Source: Lineus longissimus (lineage: Eukaryota; Nemertea; Pilidiophora; Heteronemertea; Lineidae). From it: DNA of 60,000 nt. The notes beneath the pieces were generated by a model. The model ran no database searches and was not told where the DNA came from. It worked only from the letters and a program-made list of their open reading frames with translations. The position numbers and the translations under genes were made by a program. The DNA lies in NCBI RefSeq assembly GCF_910592395.1, contig NC_088319.1:3474001-3534000 (forward strand), in the 5' to 3' direction. Shown in pieces: positions 1 through 13,000 of the stretch. The first letter of the stretch is position 1, and every line of letters begins with the position of its first letter.

Positions 1-11
1 GACTGGGTGCG
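1..11 (-). CDS. IgR1 exon 4 start: Ig domain 3 (truncated by window edge)
   Basis: A poly-pyrimidine tract and CAG acceptor precede the codons for (A)HPV, matching the start of Ig3 in IgR2 (AHPGTPQITG). Only 11 nt are inside the window. Confidence 0.6.
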
Positions 12-2195
12 CTGAAAAAAAATTCATTTGATTTTAAGGGGTGGTTTGGAATACCAATGCCCTTCTCGTGTCATGACTTAGACTGGCAAATCGTGGTCCA
101 TTTTGTTGGTCTCTGTCTTTCACTTAATCGTGTAATTTTACTTGGCTTCTATATTTTCACGATGCACTGGCAGCACGACCAAATGATGCTCTGGCTATTG
201 TAGTATGGGCTCCCAAAATAAGTAACATACAAAATGTATATACACATAACTGGTATTTGCAGCTATTTGTAGCTAACTGAAATACGTACTGAAAATTACG
301 AAACAGTCTTCGGTGTAGATAAACCAGTCATGAATATTTTAGTTGCATACTCTCCGTTCCTTTATACAGGCGAAAGTTATTTGATAACAAAAAGGGCGAA
401 GAAATGCGTTACCTTGCACCACTGGCTTGATTGGGTCACTGTTGCAGCTTAGACCAATGTCCTTACAAATCCAGTAAGCAGAATCAGAAGGCTGAGCATT
501 GGTGACTTGTAGATTGAATGTCTTTGTCGGTGATGAGGTGCTTGGTGGGCTGCAGCTGCTCCAACTGTAGCGTGGGTTACTTGGAGCATGGCATCCCTTC
601 TTATTCGCTCCTGCTACTTCTGGAGCAGCAGATAAAGCATCAGCCCTCTTTAACCAATTCACATGCAATCCGCTTGGGTTCAATATGTAACAGTTGAGGG
701 TGAATGTACTTCCGATGGCAGGTTTGGGTGGTGAAACACTCACAGCATACAGTGGACCTGGAAGTGAAAGAAATGACAACAGAGAGAAAGTAAAAACTGA
801 CTTTTTTATTTGACATATTGGGTCTTGTCTCTGTTGGTAAGAACAATGTAATTCACTTTACAAAATTGGTGAAGAAACGACATCATTGTAATGGAGGAAT
901 CACAAGAGTCTCTAGTCGGAGAACAATCACTGGATAATGGCTACCTTTTCATTCGAGGCATCGTTATGAAAAATGAAATTCTAAACACACAGCGAGATTG
1001 CTGTAAAATAAATCGAACTCTATCTTTATATAGTTTTACTGAGCAAAAGAACCTCTTGTATTTTATTTTATTTGACATAGTTTCATGTAAAACCTTTGTT
1101 AGAACGCCCGCAAGGACGTGGACTTTTACTTCTCAGAAGTCTATATTATTTTGAATAACTCACATGGTGTATAGACATACAGATCTCCCCATTCGCTGTC
1201 TCTTGTTCCGGCCGAGTTCGATGCTCGACACTTGTACTTCCCACTGACTGTGTCCGCATTTGAAAATAAGTGGAACACTTTCTTCTCAGTGACTGGATTA
1301 AAGATGTAATTCTGACTTGTACCAATGGGTCCTTTGGATTCCCAATTCTCTACACCATTAGCAATCGAGTATTTATACCATTTATAGGTGATGGTCCCGG
1401 CATCAGGTTGAGACGCATCACAGACGAGTTCACGGTTGGAGCCGATAGCAGTAGGTTCAAACCCAGATAAAACAGGTGTCTTTGGTGGAACTGAAACATT
1501 ATAGACAGTAAGCCGTGATAAGTTGCATTTACGTCTTACTTGTAAAAGATCTTCTCTTTTGATGACGTTAGAAGATATATGACCAGCCTCAACGACAAAT
1601 AATCCGCCAACTTTCTCGGCTCTCAATCCTTTTCACGCAAATTTCGGAAATATTAAAATGGCCACTATTTTTAATTGGTTGATTAAGAAATCCTTAAATT
1701 TTTTCCAATAAAATACATATTTTTACCATTTTTTTGGTAGCGAATGAGGATATTCACCAACTTTGCGAAAAAAAACACCCGCAAAAATAAGGCTAAAATA
1801 TTATCTAAAATAATATATTGTTTCCTTTTTCTGCAGACGTTTTTGTCATTATACTGTTCTTGTCAGAATCAGTAAATTCGGTGCTGATCATGATTCTGGT
1901 TGCTTCAAGCAACTGTTATCTACTTCACGGATCGTGATTTTTTTTTTCAATTCAACTTTATTCTCCAAGTCTATACACACAGTATGATTGAGCAGTTCGA
2001 AAATGGCGGCCTCTTTTGGCAGCCAATGAACCAAGTTACGCGACGGCGCAGGAGTCTAATTCTTAAAAGGGATTTTCAATTTTCAATTTTCGAGTTAACG
2101 ATAAATGTTATGCGTTATTACTCACCAATCAGATAAACGAGAGGTATGAACGGAGAACCTAAGATGAAGCTCACGACGAATACATCAACAGCCAT
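1..2195 (-). CDS. IgR1: IgSF receptor, 5' part only (runs off left edge)
   Basis: Exons in transcription order are 2195-2126 (signal peptide), 1490-1164 (Ig1), 757-413 (Ig2) and 11-1 (first bases of Ig3). Every junction is phase 1 with GT/AG borders. Ig1 and Ig2 closely resemble the same domains of the four other receptors in the window, so the rest of the gene probably continues leftward with more Ig domains, a membrane segment and a tyrosine-rich tail; that part is inference. The 5' end and upstream DNA are very like those of IgR4 at 36.6-39.6 kb. The introns (about 0.4-0.6 kb) hold nothing recognised. Role: type I surface receptor or adhesion protein; ligand unknown. Confidence 0.82.
413..757 (-). 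CDS. IgR1 exon 3: Ig domain 2 (extra cysteines)
   Basis: The domain begins PLYAVSVSPPKPAIGS. The core cysteines are in TLNCYI and YWICKD. Extra cysteines in KKGCHAPS, WSSCSPP and GLSCNS suggest two more disulfides in this domain type. 345 nt, phase 1-1. Confidence 0.88.
1164..1490 (-). CDS. IgR1 exon 2: Ig domain 1
   Basis: The acceptor TTTCAG precedes VPPKTPVLSGFEP. The Ig cysteines are in ELVCDASQ and GKYKCRAS, with the core Trp in YKWYKY. 327 nt, phase 1-1, GTGAGT donor. Confidence 0.88.
2126..2195 (-). CDS. IgR1 exon 1: signal peptide
   Basis: ATG at 2195 opens MAVDVFVVSFILGSPFIP..., a short hydrophobic leader of 23 codons, ending phase 1 at a GTGAGT donor. It is almost identical to the IgR4 leader. 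Confidence 0.8.
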
Positions 2196-3988
2196 GTTTA
2201 GTTCACTCCGACATAATAACATCCAAATGGACGAGCCTTTTAAATTTTCTCTTCTGGTTTTCATTACAAAAAGATATTATTCAATGTAGGTCATAGCATT
2301 CAGGCTATGCATTGATCAAATATTGACTATTAATATAGCATATATATTTTTAGAGCTTTTTAAGTGAACTGGGCCGTGGAACATATATCAATACCAAGCT
2401 AGAAAAAAACAGAGTTTTTGATTAGCATAGTCATGTGAGTCTCGACAATGAATGGCTGTGAGACAGAAAAAAGGTTTTTTCATGTGTGGATCGTCCAGAG
2501 TAACGTTGAGTACTTCCTTTTAATAATTATGAGACTTATATAGCGCAAAATCCAACGGGTTTCAGTCGCTCAAAGCGCTTCGCATTATTACCCCTAGCTA
2601 TTGGCCTGTACATTCGTGGTTCAAGCTCTACTCTCTCGGAGTATTACAGGTCCGAGCTGCAGCTATACAGCGTTCAGGATTAACAGTGTGCCAACTCTGC
2701 CAGCTAGGTACCCATTTACGCCTGGGTGGAGAGAAGCAAGTAGAGTTAAGTGCCTTGCTCAACGACACAAAGACGAAACAGGAGTGACACTTCCGACCCA
2801 CGACCTCCTGATTATGAGCCCGGTGCTCTAACCACTACGCCACTGATCTTCCCTATTCTTGGCCGGTGTAGAAGTTTAAAATGTCCTAGGATAGAATGCC
2901 CGAGAAACAAAGGATTCTATTATGCGCTTCAATCTCTGAGCTATTGACGGTGGAGATGACCACGGTTAGCATTGGCGCGAGTCACATCATTTGGTGGCAT
3001 TCACATTTTGGTCAATTTTTGGTATAAGTTTCCGATGTTCACTTTGTTGGTAAGATATCAGCGGGGGATACGAACTGTCAGGAAGTCCCCATATTATTTG
3101 GTGTTGGGTTTTGCGGCGGACTGATAATAATGATATCGTCAAGGATCCCCTGATTTCACACAAAATCCAGACCTTAACTGGCACTTTTTTCCTATCAGCT
3201 TACATGACAATAGTCACTGCCGTGACCCTGACGACATTTCAACCAGAAAACTGAGAAAGAAAACATGTTAACCTGTCTTGCTGTGTTTCTCAAGCAATGA
3301 AAAAGGGAAGCACCGGTGTAACAGTAACAAAAGCCCCCCTGGAAAAAGTTTCCGGCCCTATTGTATTCTGCAATATGGTTCTATAGAGACCCTCACCAAG
3401 TGCAGAACATGCAGAACGAAGCATGCCTGTCAGTCACATTCATATAACACTGAATACAACAGACTGCGAAATCTTGGAACGAACAGTGCGTTATAAGTAA
3501 TTCATGGAATCTACAGGCCTGGCGTAACACAGACCAACTGAAGAATATTTAATGATTAAAAGATAATTAGTTATTTTCTATGCATTTCAAATTTACATAA
3601 CACTTACATGCCTATCATGAATATAATATACTCTCAACTCGGCTCTATAAGACCAGGTTGATAATACCTCCCAATACACAATTTACAATGCCGACCTAAT
3701 GTGGTCAGCACTGCCGATGCAGTTACAAGTCTAATGTATAATGGGGGGACAACTACATAAAATATGTTGTGGTCACTCTTGTTTCGTGTTCACACACGTG
3801 ACAGTGGTAAATATATACATACAGACGGACTAGCTGTCCCCGGGGACTAGCTTTCCTCCAATTTACTTTGTAAATTAAAGAACAAAATATTTGAGCCAGG
3901 AAAACATCAGTCATTTTCTCGTCTCAATCTGCATATGTGACAAAAACCGGACAGTCGTGAAACCTTCTTTCATTTTTCGTCTAGATTT
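2196..3988. other. Intergenic region between IgR2 3' end and IgR1 5' end
   Basis: No gene is seen. The part next to IgR1 resembles the DNA upstream of IgR4 (38762-39590) and, less closely, upstream of IgR2 (14323-15190). A SINE-like insert at 2519-2855 interrupts that similarity. From about 3688 leftward-transcribed 3' flank of IgR2 begins, near-identical to the flank of IgR3 at 16327. Confidence 0.6.
2519..2855 (-). repeat. tRNA-derived SINE insertion
   Basis: On the minus strand the right end reads as a tRNA-like head (box A-like GTGGCGTAGTGGTTAGAGC, loop CTCATAA as in tRNA-Met, then a degraded box B). The body contains TTGAGCAAGGCACTTAAC and CACCCAGGCGTAAATGGG, typical of metazoan SINE bodies as I recall them. 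The corresponding sites at 39.08 kb and 14.64 kb lack it, so it is an insertion. Confidence 0.65.
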
Positions 3989-4033
3989 TCAATGTTTCAA
4001 TTCAGCATACGTCTGGCTCGCGATCACATCAGG
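3989..4033 (-). CDS. IgR2 exon 15: terminal exon with YAEL
   Basis: A strong acceptor (TTTCATTTTTCTTTCAG) opens PDVIASQTYAELKH and a TGA. The phase 0 start joins exactly to exon 14, giving YADL-x11-YAEL. Confidence 0.82.
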   Translation of the reverse strand, partial: PDVIASQTYAELKH

Positions 4034-7000
4034 CTGAAAGAAAAATGAAACTTTTCCGGATTGTGTCAATTAAAGGCGTCAACTGTGAGGGAGGCGGGGT
4101 GGGGCAACAGCTATAAAGTTATACTGATTCTAAAAATGCTGATACATTCCGCTTCAGTGATAAAGTTCTAAAAAATGTGTCCTTTTCTATATGCCTTTGA
4201 TCAAGACACCCAACACTGGCAACGCATACGATCATTAATAGAGCCTCAAACTGTCTCGAAAAATCGGCAACTCAGGCTCAACTCGTTTTATCTTCATCTT
4301 AGGAAATGTTTTCTAAAAATTTCACGAATTACAAAAGATTCTCTTCAATTTACATTTCTGAGGTGAAAATGACTTGAATCTGTGGGCCTGGGGACAAGCA
4401 TATCAAAATGTCCTACATGATTTGCTCACGAGTACTAGCCAATCAGATCCACAGATTCCGACTAGAGGTAGGATGTGATGTGATATATATGAGTCACTGA
4501 ATAGTGTTCAAAGCGACGTCCTTCAACCCCAGAACGTTCTAGAGCTTTCAGAACTGGTGAAGTGCAGGCTTTGAAGGTCACCGAGTAACTCTTGGCTAGT
4601 GATGCGGCCATTGGTCATTTATTCGTCTTTGTTCTTCATTGCTATCATTCAATTATCACGAGATTCATGATCAAATCCGCTCTACAAATTATACCTTGAT
4701 CAGGTTATGAACATTGCATTGTAACTAACAGCGAAATATATCAACACAACTCAGGAAGGGCATGACTGTATTCTCTTACCGTGATGTTCAAGTCAGCATA
4801 TGGATTTTCCATTTCGTCATACGGATTTTCACCGCCGTCTAAAAAAGAGTAATGTTAGTGTGAATGTTATTATAATTCAAGGATTAGCCGCACGCTTGAT
4901 CATGCAAAAGTTAAAAGGTTGATTCCGTCACTCGGTCGGAGAGGAGCCATTGTTATTCTCACCTAAAGGAAATAGATAAGTAAGAGCCACATCATTCTCT
5001 GAGCAATGCTGCCCCCCCCCCCCTCCCTCCCCTGGCCGAAAACTATGACATTAGTTTCATATATATGTACATGTGCAAGATAATCGAGAAGCGTATGTTG
5101 CGTAGGCAACAGCGGGTATTTTGTACTTACATGGTAAGCTTGCGACTACTTACCTTCCACGGGATTCTGTTGAGGAAAATTCACATAAACCGGTTCATGT
5201 GGAGTATCGCCGCCTAGGTGTGGAAAGAGGAAACTTTGGTATTGTATACTTAGTATTTGTATTTTATAACTTTATATCATTCTGTAGTCGTGAATGTACT
5301 GTACATATCACACATAATGTAGATACAATGCATCATAATAACGACATACATCACCAGTCTGCACCATCTTGGTTTTCCGAGAATTGGTTTAGCATTGTGG
5401 ACGCATGTCCATGGTTACATAGTTCCGTTTTCAAGAAGTATTACACTCATGAAAAAAAGTGTTACAAACCAGTACCCCATTTACACCAAACCCACAACAT
5501 ACCAGCACCCACAGAATCCGATTTTTATACTTCGAACAGCCCGCGCCACGGGTATATGCTAGTAACGACAATGCCACATACTACACGATTTATCTTCAAT
5601 TTGCGAAAACTGAAAATGTTACCTTCAAATGCCCTGTTGACGACTTTCATGTATAAAGGGTCATGAAAAACCGAATCAGCTTCCGTTTTGCCAGTTTTCC
5701 CATCATCATGGTTTGATTCATCGGGTTTATTTCGACCTTAAACATAAATAAACCAGGTCGAAACAGGTATTACTAAGATTTCAGCCAAATCTGAAGAATC
5801 CTGTCCTGTCTAGAGTAGCAACTATAAAAAATATTACAAAAACATTGCAAATCTTGTACTTGTATATGAAAGTGAATATATCATAAATCGAACAATATAA
5901 TAATCGTAGAAGAATCATATCGAGTCTTTCGCGCTGGGAGTATTCTCTCTAAACTCACCAGCAAAGCATGCCATGTTCCTCCTATGTAGCATGACGACAA
6001 CCACCACCACCATTGCTACCAGGATGACGACGGCGACAACCACGCCAGCTATCATGCCACCATCAGGATTACTTCCAGCCGGCACGGCCTGTTTAGGATG
6101 CACTTGACCAGAACTATAAACAACATCATCGCCAATATACAAATCCATGTAGAAAACATAGATCGTGGTATCGTGTGTCACACTAACTGTGTAAGTTGAT
6201 GTCGTTGGATCATGGATGGTGAAGCGAACCCCGCCGCATCCAGACGTTTTTGGTGTCTGACTGGGCCCACAGAATTTGAGCTGGAAACTTGTGTACTCCC
6301 GAATCGGCGGCCCGAACACCACGGTCGCCAGTCTCCCGTTACGGGTGATCTTAAACGTCGGGACATTTGGAGCAGCTGAAAAAGTTTTTGACAATTTTTT
6401 TTATGATTAGAGATAAAGTCACATGAGGAAAGAACAACGAAATCCAAAATGGGACTCCTTATTTTGAAGGTTGTGGTAGGCAGCTATCATTTTCTTACTT
6501 GCTCACGTCGTTGCCTGGTACCTTCGTCCTCTGGTTTATATTTTCATCAAGAAGTCATGAGAAAGTTGTTGGAAAGAGTTGTAATGTACGTCGACGTTAC
6601 TTCTCGAGCTTTCCAATGGCAATTTTCGCAAATGGACTATTGTCTCTTTGATTAGTTTTTGACTAATTTTGCAATAAACGACAGACAGAAAAAATATATC
6701 ATGGCTGACCTAGTGTCTGTACTTTAAGTACGTCTCCATAGCCACTGGTGCCATATTCGTTGTCCACTTTAACCCGGAATTCATACATCGAATTGCTCTT
6801 CAGTCCTGCTATTTTTCTCACTACATCTTTCGCAAAGCACGGGTCAGCTATATTGATGTATCTGTCGATGGTGCTTCCGTTTTTGCTCTCGATGGTGAAC
6901 TGCTGTTGTGATCTGCCATTGAAGTTACTCCTAAAGGTCAAGGTCACTGAAACTGCACTAACGTTGTCTGCTTTCAGACAGCACGGAATGCGTGGTGGAC

Positions 7001-10000
7001 CTAGAAACCAATAACGAAAAATTAAGGTAATGTGTCACAAATGAGCCATATTGGGAAAATGAAGAATATAAAGACATTTTCCCCAGTCATAAGCAGTGCC
7101 ACTTTATCAAGGAATGGACTATGGTCTCTCCTTTTGACTTCTCTGGCTATAAACGTGACGCCTGTCAGAAAACATTTAAAAAATAGATTGGCTAACCTAG
7201 TATTATTTTGAGTACACACCCCTTTCTTTCATTTCTGGCATTCTCAGCTCCATTCATAAACCCCCAAAGAAATTTCTATCGGCAGAGTAAATTATTTCAT
7301 AAAAATTCAGCTTAAGGGACTGACTAAGCTGGAAGTGCACAGTATGTTGTCTCATGTTTTCAGCATACCTTCGCGGAGAAGTTCAAAAGCAAAATATGAC
7401 ATTCCAACAGAATTAGTCACTTTGGCGATGTAGTTTCCATAGTCTGGAGTCGCTACAGATCCCTTGCTCAGTGTGTATGCCCCATTTACTTCCGCGGGGA
7501 TGAAGTTTTCCCCGGTTGCCATCTTGTGATTTGGGTGATACCACGTAACATTCGTTGGTCGAGGGTTGGCGATGACGTTGAGTGTAAACATGACTGGTCT
7601 TAATGGTCTGCTTTCAACGGTGAGGAGTCTCGGCAGATTGGGATCCAATTTTGCTTTGTCTGCAAGTGCACGAAACTGGACAGTGAGAACAACTTTTAAA
7701 TCATCTGAGCATAAACTTGAAACCCGCGAAGTCTCGTCCGTAAGTGTGAGTCATAATGTAAATTATGGAGAAAAACTAGCCCGTGGAAGGGTCGTCGCAA
7801 TCACGTATTTCAGATACATATTTCAAATAAATCCGAGGGCATGGCCATACATTGTAACTAACCTAACGGACATCAATTCATCAGTCAAACCCAAGGCATG
7901 ACCTTTAGTTAAATGCATAGACTCTGCACTCCCTGAATGATAGAGCTGTCTTGGGAACATGATATCTATGGAGTTCCTGTATGGAGCATTTGATGCAATT
8001 TGACATTTTTAGGCGTCGTGCTAATATTTATCATACATATATTCCTTGCAAACCATGTTTAGACCAATTTGGAGTCCCATATTACTTGCTAATCAATATA
8101 ACAATATAAAAATTAAACCAGTTTAAAGATTTACATGCAATGCTAAGAAATATATTGAAACAGCTCTGCAGGTTCTTCGTACTCACATAAAACATCCAAT
8201 TTTAATGATGCATCAGCTATGCCACCTGGAGAATAGTTGACCACACGACAGCGATACTCTCCACTCCTGTTGTACTGAATTGATGATATTCTGTATTGTC
8301 TGGAAGTCGTATTCGGTATCTGTGTCATGTTATAATACCATTTGTAGGTGTACGCTGTCGGGTTACCCCCTCTTGCTTCACATGTCAATGTGACAGTATC
8401 GCCTTCTTTCACTGTAGTCGAGGCTAATGATAATACGACGCTTGCTGGGTCTGAAAATAAAATCACAATATCTAGGCATGGAAAAATCAATAGTGGGTAA
8501 GGCTGTAATTTATATAGAGTCACGTTTTCACATGTTACATGTCACTGTTCACTTTTAATGCGTAACATGAAGACCGAACAAGTCATTTGCAAAGAGCGGG
8601 CTACATGCGATTCGCGTTGTCACTTTTCACCCTAACGTCGTGTTTTCAGGCCTAAGTCAGTTAACCCGCGACAAGTGAATCCCGACAAGTGACAAAGTGA
8701 ACCATACCACTCCGGCCAAGAGTGTTAATACAACCACGATATCGTGAGTGCATATCATAATTTGGAAACCATAATTCTCAATCAATGTTTTTACAAGGAG
8801 CAATTCATTCAGTGTCTGCACTATGTAAATACATTTTACAGTACATTACATTCGCTTCAACTAATGGGGAGAAGCACTGTAACATTATGTTTATTCGTAC
8901 TACTTTCCGTTGTACAGATAACAAAAAATAAGGTGCAATAAGACAATACAGAGTTGGGTGCAAATACAAGTTTACGATAAGGCAAACAAAGTAAAAGGTA
9001 AGACTGAGAGTCGAACCCGAAAACCTCTCATTCTTGGAGATGATCCTGAATAAGTTACATTAGTATCTTGAACTATCACAATAAAACTAACACCAAAAAC
9101 AATACTCCATCAAATCAACCTGTACACAAAAAGTTAATTATCATGTCTATTTCCTCTTTTGTGAGAATATGATTCCCTGCCTCCCGCATTTCAAGCAATT
9201 CCCTAACTTGGATGGCAACCCTATTATGCCCCAATCCCCAAAATTCCCTATTGATGTCCCATAGCATTATACATTCATCAGGCAGCTGATCCCTATTCCA
9301 GTTGTACTTTTGTAACACCATAGTTGATGAAAACTTCACTGTTTTGCAGAACTTATACGTACAATATACATTAACTGTAGTTGTCTGTTCCATCTGGAAT
9401 GACCCATCACGAACCTCGCATTTGAACACAGTCTGTGTGTCCAACCTATTGGCTGTCACAACCAAAGTACTCTTCCGAATCCTGCCATTGTATTCTGCCG
9501 CCCTGTCTTCAGATGTTATCCCCGACGTCAGTTGCTCCCAGGTTCCTCCTGTCCTCTTCCGGTGGAACGTTACATTCGCAACCGGGTTGGCGCTGTTTGT
9601 CTCACAGATGATCGTGATCAGTTTCCCCTCGTAGATCACTCTCGGTGGTATTTGTGGCAAAGTTATCTTTGATGGGTTAACTGCAAGTGGAAGGTGGAGT
9701 GATGTTCTGAACAGAATGGTAGGTAACGCATAGATTGCACGAAACAAACTGATATGCATGTTGGGTTTATAACCTGCTGTCAAGGGTGTGTTTGCTACTT
9801 TCATCGAATAACCTCCATCACGGTAAAGATGTTTCGAAAACATGTTCAGAAATGCGTTATTTCCGAATGAGTTGCTGTGTTCTGGATATTGACGTATACT
9901 ACCACATGTTGTCGTTTGAATTTGCTGCCAGAACTTTTAAATGTATTTACAATAAATTCATATTTTATCGTACGTTGTTCATCTACTCATATTTTTTACA

Positions 10001-13000
10001 AACATTCTTGTAAGAATGGAACAAATGGCTACATGTACCAGTACATAATGATGGCTCATCTTACACTTTTTGGAGGCTTTTCTGACTTCTTCACGGTTTC
10101 TCCAACTTTTCCCTGATTTATCCGACAAAAGTGTGACTTTGACCGACTTTTCCCCGAAATGTCGGATTTCTAGGGAAAACAAGTTAGAGAAACCGTAAAG
10201 AAGTCGGAAAAAGCCTCCTACATGAACTAGTGTTAGTCAGCACATCGGTTTCTCGGTTCTGTACAAGTTGGTTCATCTACTCACATTTTACATACATTGT
10301 GGTATCGGTATTTGTCGTAAAAACATGACCAGTCAGGGAGTAGGTGGACGCACATCTTATCGTTGCACCATTCATTGACTTTGTTGCAGTTACAGACCAC
10401 TCACTTATCCTGATCTTTCCACCGTACGCACCATTCCTCTCGGATGATGAGATTCCGCTTGTAACATCTCGCCATGAAGAACCAGTACTTTTATACCACT
10501 TGATGTAGGTAACTGGGTTACTCTCATCCGTCTCACATGTGAACTTCTTTACCTGACCAGCCTGGACAGCAACGGTCGGGTTATTGAGAAAGGAAACCTT
10601 GGTGTTTGAAACTGAAAAGGAATGGCTAGAAATTATCTTCGCCTTCTTTTCCATGTTTTTACCTATCGGGATAAACAATACTTTAAAATGGCCGAGTTAG
10701 AGGTTTATAACAATTTCCTCACGCTCTTAATGCGGAAGTAGACTGAAATTTCGCAAGAGATAAATCGTACATGTTACGCTGCATGTCTTCCTGCTTGAAG
10801 TCGTATCGAAGGCGGGATAGCCAGTGACCTTCGCCTCACAGTAGTACTCAGCCTGGTTGTCTTCTTTAGCCATCACCCTGTCTTGACCTTGGATGACCTC
10901 TACTGGTGTTCCGCCTGACCTCTTGAAGTAGAGCTTCACGGTCGGGGTGGGGTTGCCGCCAGAGACTGTGCAGGTGAACTTGTCCTTCTCTCCAACATGG
11001 GACGAGGTCTTACCCGATGACACGACCACGGAATCAGCCTTGTCTGAAACGATGACGCTGCAGGTATTTTAGATAATGATGGAAGAGGCAATAAGCTATC
11101 AATTCTGTGGTTTCAAATTGTTTCAACAGTAATGTCGTCATAGGTTCTATTGCCATAATACCTTGTCCCCTCTTGCCATATGAAAAAGGTGTTGATTTAA
11201 TAAATCGATCTAAGCTTTTGCATCGTCGGTGTAGTCTGATTCACATGTATTTCAACAAAGACTTTCATAACGTATGGTACAACTATAGTCCTGGTATAAT
11301 TGCAGGGCTATGATTGTAATTGTACTACCCTGCCTTAAGTTTTCTCATTGTAATTTTATTTTGGTCTACGTGAAATGTTCACTGAATTTCTTTTGAACTT
11401 CCTGGTCTTTTGATTGTTTGCATCACCACATTGCACGGTGGCTAATGCTATCTGTTTACCACAGCTTACCTGGAGAGGAAATGACGACACAAAAGAAGCA
11501 TACAAAATATTAGTTCATTGTGATCGAGGGGCGTAAGGCCCGCATTCATAATTTTTATCCATTTGTACCCCTCAAACTCTGCAATGTGATGGCCTTAATT
11601 CTTTCTATTGTGTTGGTAAACCAAACCAAGGTAAACCAATACTTTTACCAACTTACCGTGCATTAGACATGATAAAATTCACCAAAGAAGAGCAATAAAT
11701 AAAAATCAGTTTGAGCATTGTAACGTCACGATTATATCTTTTCACATTTATAAACTGGGCTACATAAACATGTATATGCATTTCGGAGTTTCAACCAGGA
11801 AGTCCGAATTACATCTTATTTCTCGTGTCAACACTGTCTCTCACATTAGGTCTTCATGTGTAAAATGTCACGTAGAGCGGTCGTAAAGGTTTACTCTTAT
11901 TCGAATGGGAAAATATATCACTAAGTAAAAATGGTGAGAAAAACATAACTTACAATGAACGACTAATGTCTTGTCACTGCTTGAAGCAGACCCGACATCA
12001 TTTCTCGCCACACATTTGTAAACACCACCACTATCCTTTGTCACTTGGAAGTCGTAACTCAATGATGTTGTAACCTTTGTACCATCTTTGTACCAATCGT
12101 AGGTATCTCCAGGAGGCGAGGCCACACACTTCAAGTTGAGCTGTGTTCCAGCAATGACTGGTCCTGATGGGAAACCGGTGATCTGTGGTGTGCCTGGGTG
12201 CGCTGAAAAATTTCATTTGATTGTAAGAGGGTGGTTTGGAATACCAACGCCCTTCTCGTATCGTGACTTAGACTGGCAAATCGTATTCAATTTTGTTGGT
12301 CTCTGTCTTTCACTTAATCGTGGTATTTTACTTGGCTTCTATATTTTTCACGATGCACTGGCAGCACGACTCAATCATGCTCTGGCTATTGTAGTATGGG
12401 CTCCCAAAAGAAGTAACATACAAAATGTATATACACATAACTGGTCATAGTATTTGCAGCTATTTGTAGCTACCTGAAATACGTACTGAAAATTACGAAA
12501 CAGTCATCGGTGTAGATGACTATTTTAGTTGCATACTCTCCGTTCCTTTATACAGACGAAAGTTATTTGATAACAAAAAGGGCGAAGAAATGCGTTACCT
12601 TGCACCACTAGCTTGACTGGGTCACTGTTGCAGCTTAGAGCAATATCCTTACAAATCCAGTAAGCAGAATCAGAAGGCTGAGCATTGGTGACTTGTAGAT
12701 TGAATGTCTTTGTCGGTGATGAGATGCTTGGTGGGATGCAGCTGCTCCAACTGTAGCGTGTGTTACTTGGAGCAGAGCATCCCTTCTTATTCGCTGTTGC
12801 TACTTCTGGAGCAGCAGATGAAGCATCAGCCTTCTTTAACCATTGCACAGTTGTTCCGCTTGGATTCGATATGTAACAGTTGAGGTTGAATGTACTTCCG
12901 ATGGCAGGTTTGGGTGGTGAAACACTCACAGTATACAATGGACCTGGAAGAGAAAGAAATGGCAACAGAGAGAAAGTATGAACTGACTTTTTATTTGACA

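Noticed and set aside
4540-4610. Alternative IgR2 last exon near 4600 (PRVTR then stop)
   Set aside because: The acceptor lacks a pyrimidine tract; the exon at 4033-3989 has a strong acceptor, correct phase and conservation in four genes.
5121-5666. 181-aa plus-strand ORF (repeated at 17759-18301)
   Set aside because: It lies over the tail exons of IgR2/IgR3, which are supported on the minus strand by splice sites and motif conservation; the plus-strand protein has no recognisable domain.
9115-9843. Single 242-aa minus-strand ORF taken as one exon
   Set aside because: Only 9363-9680 matches an Ig exon with splice borders; both ends are intron read-through.
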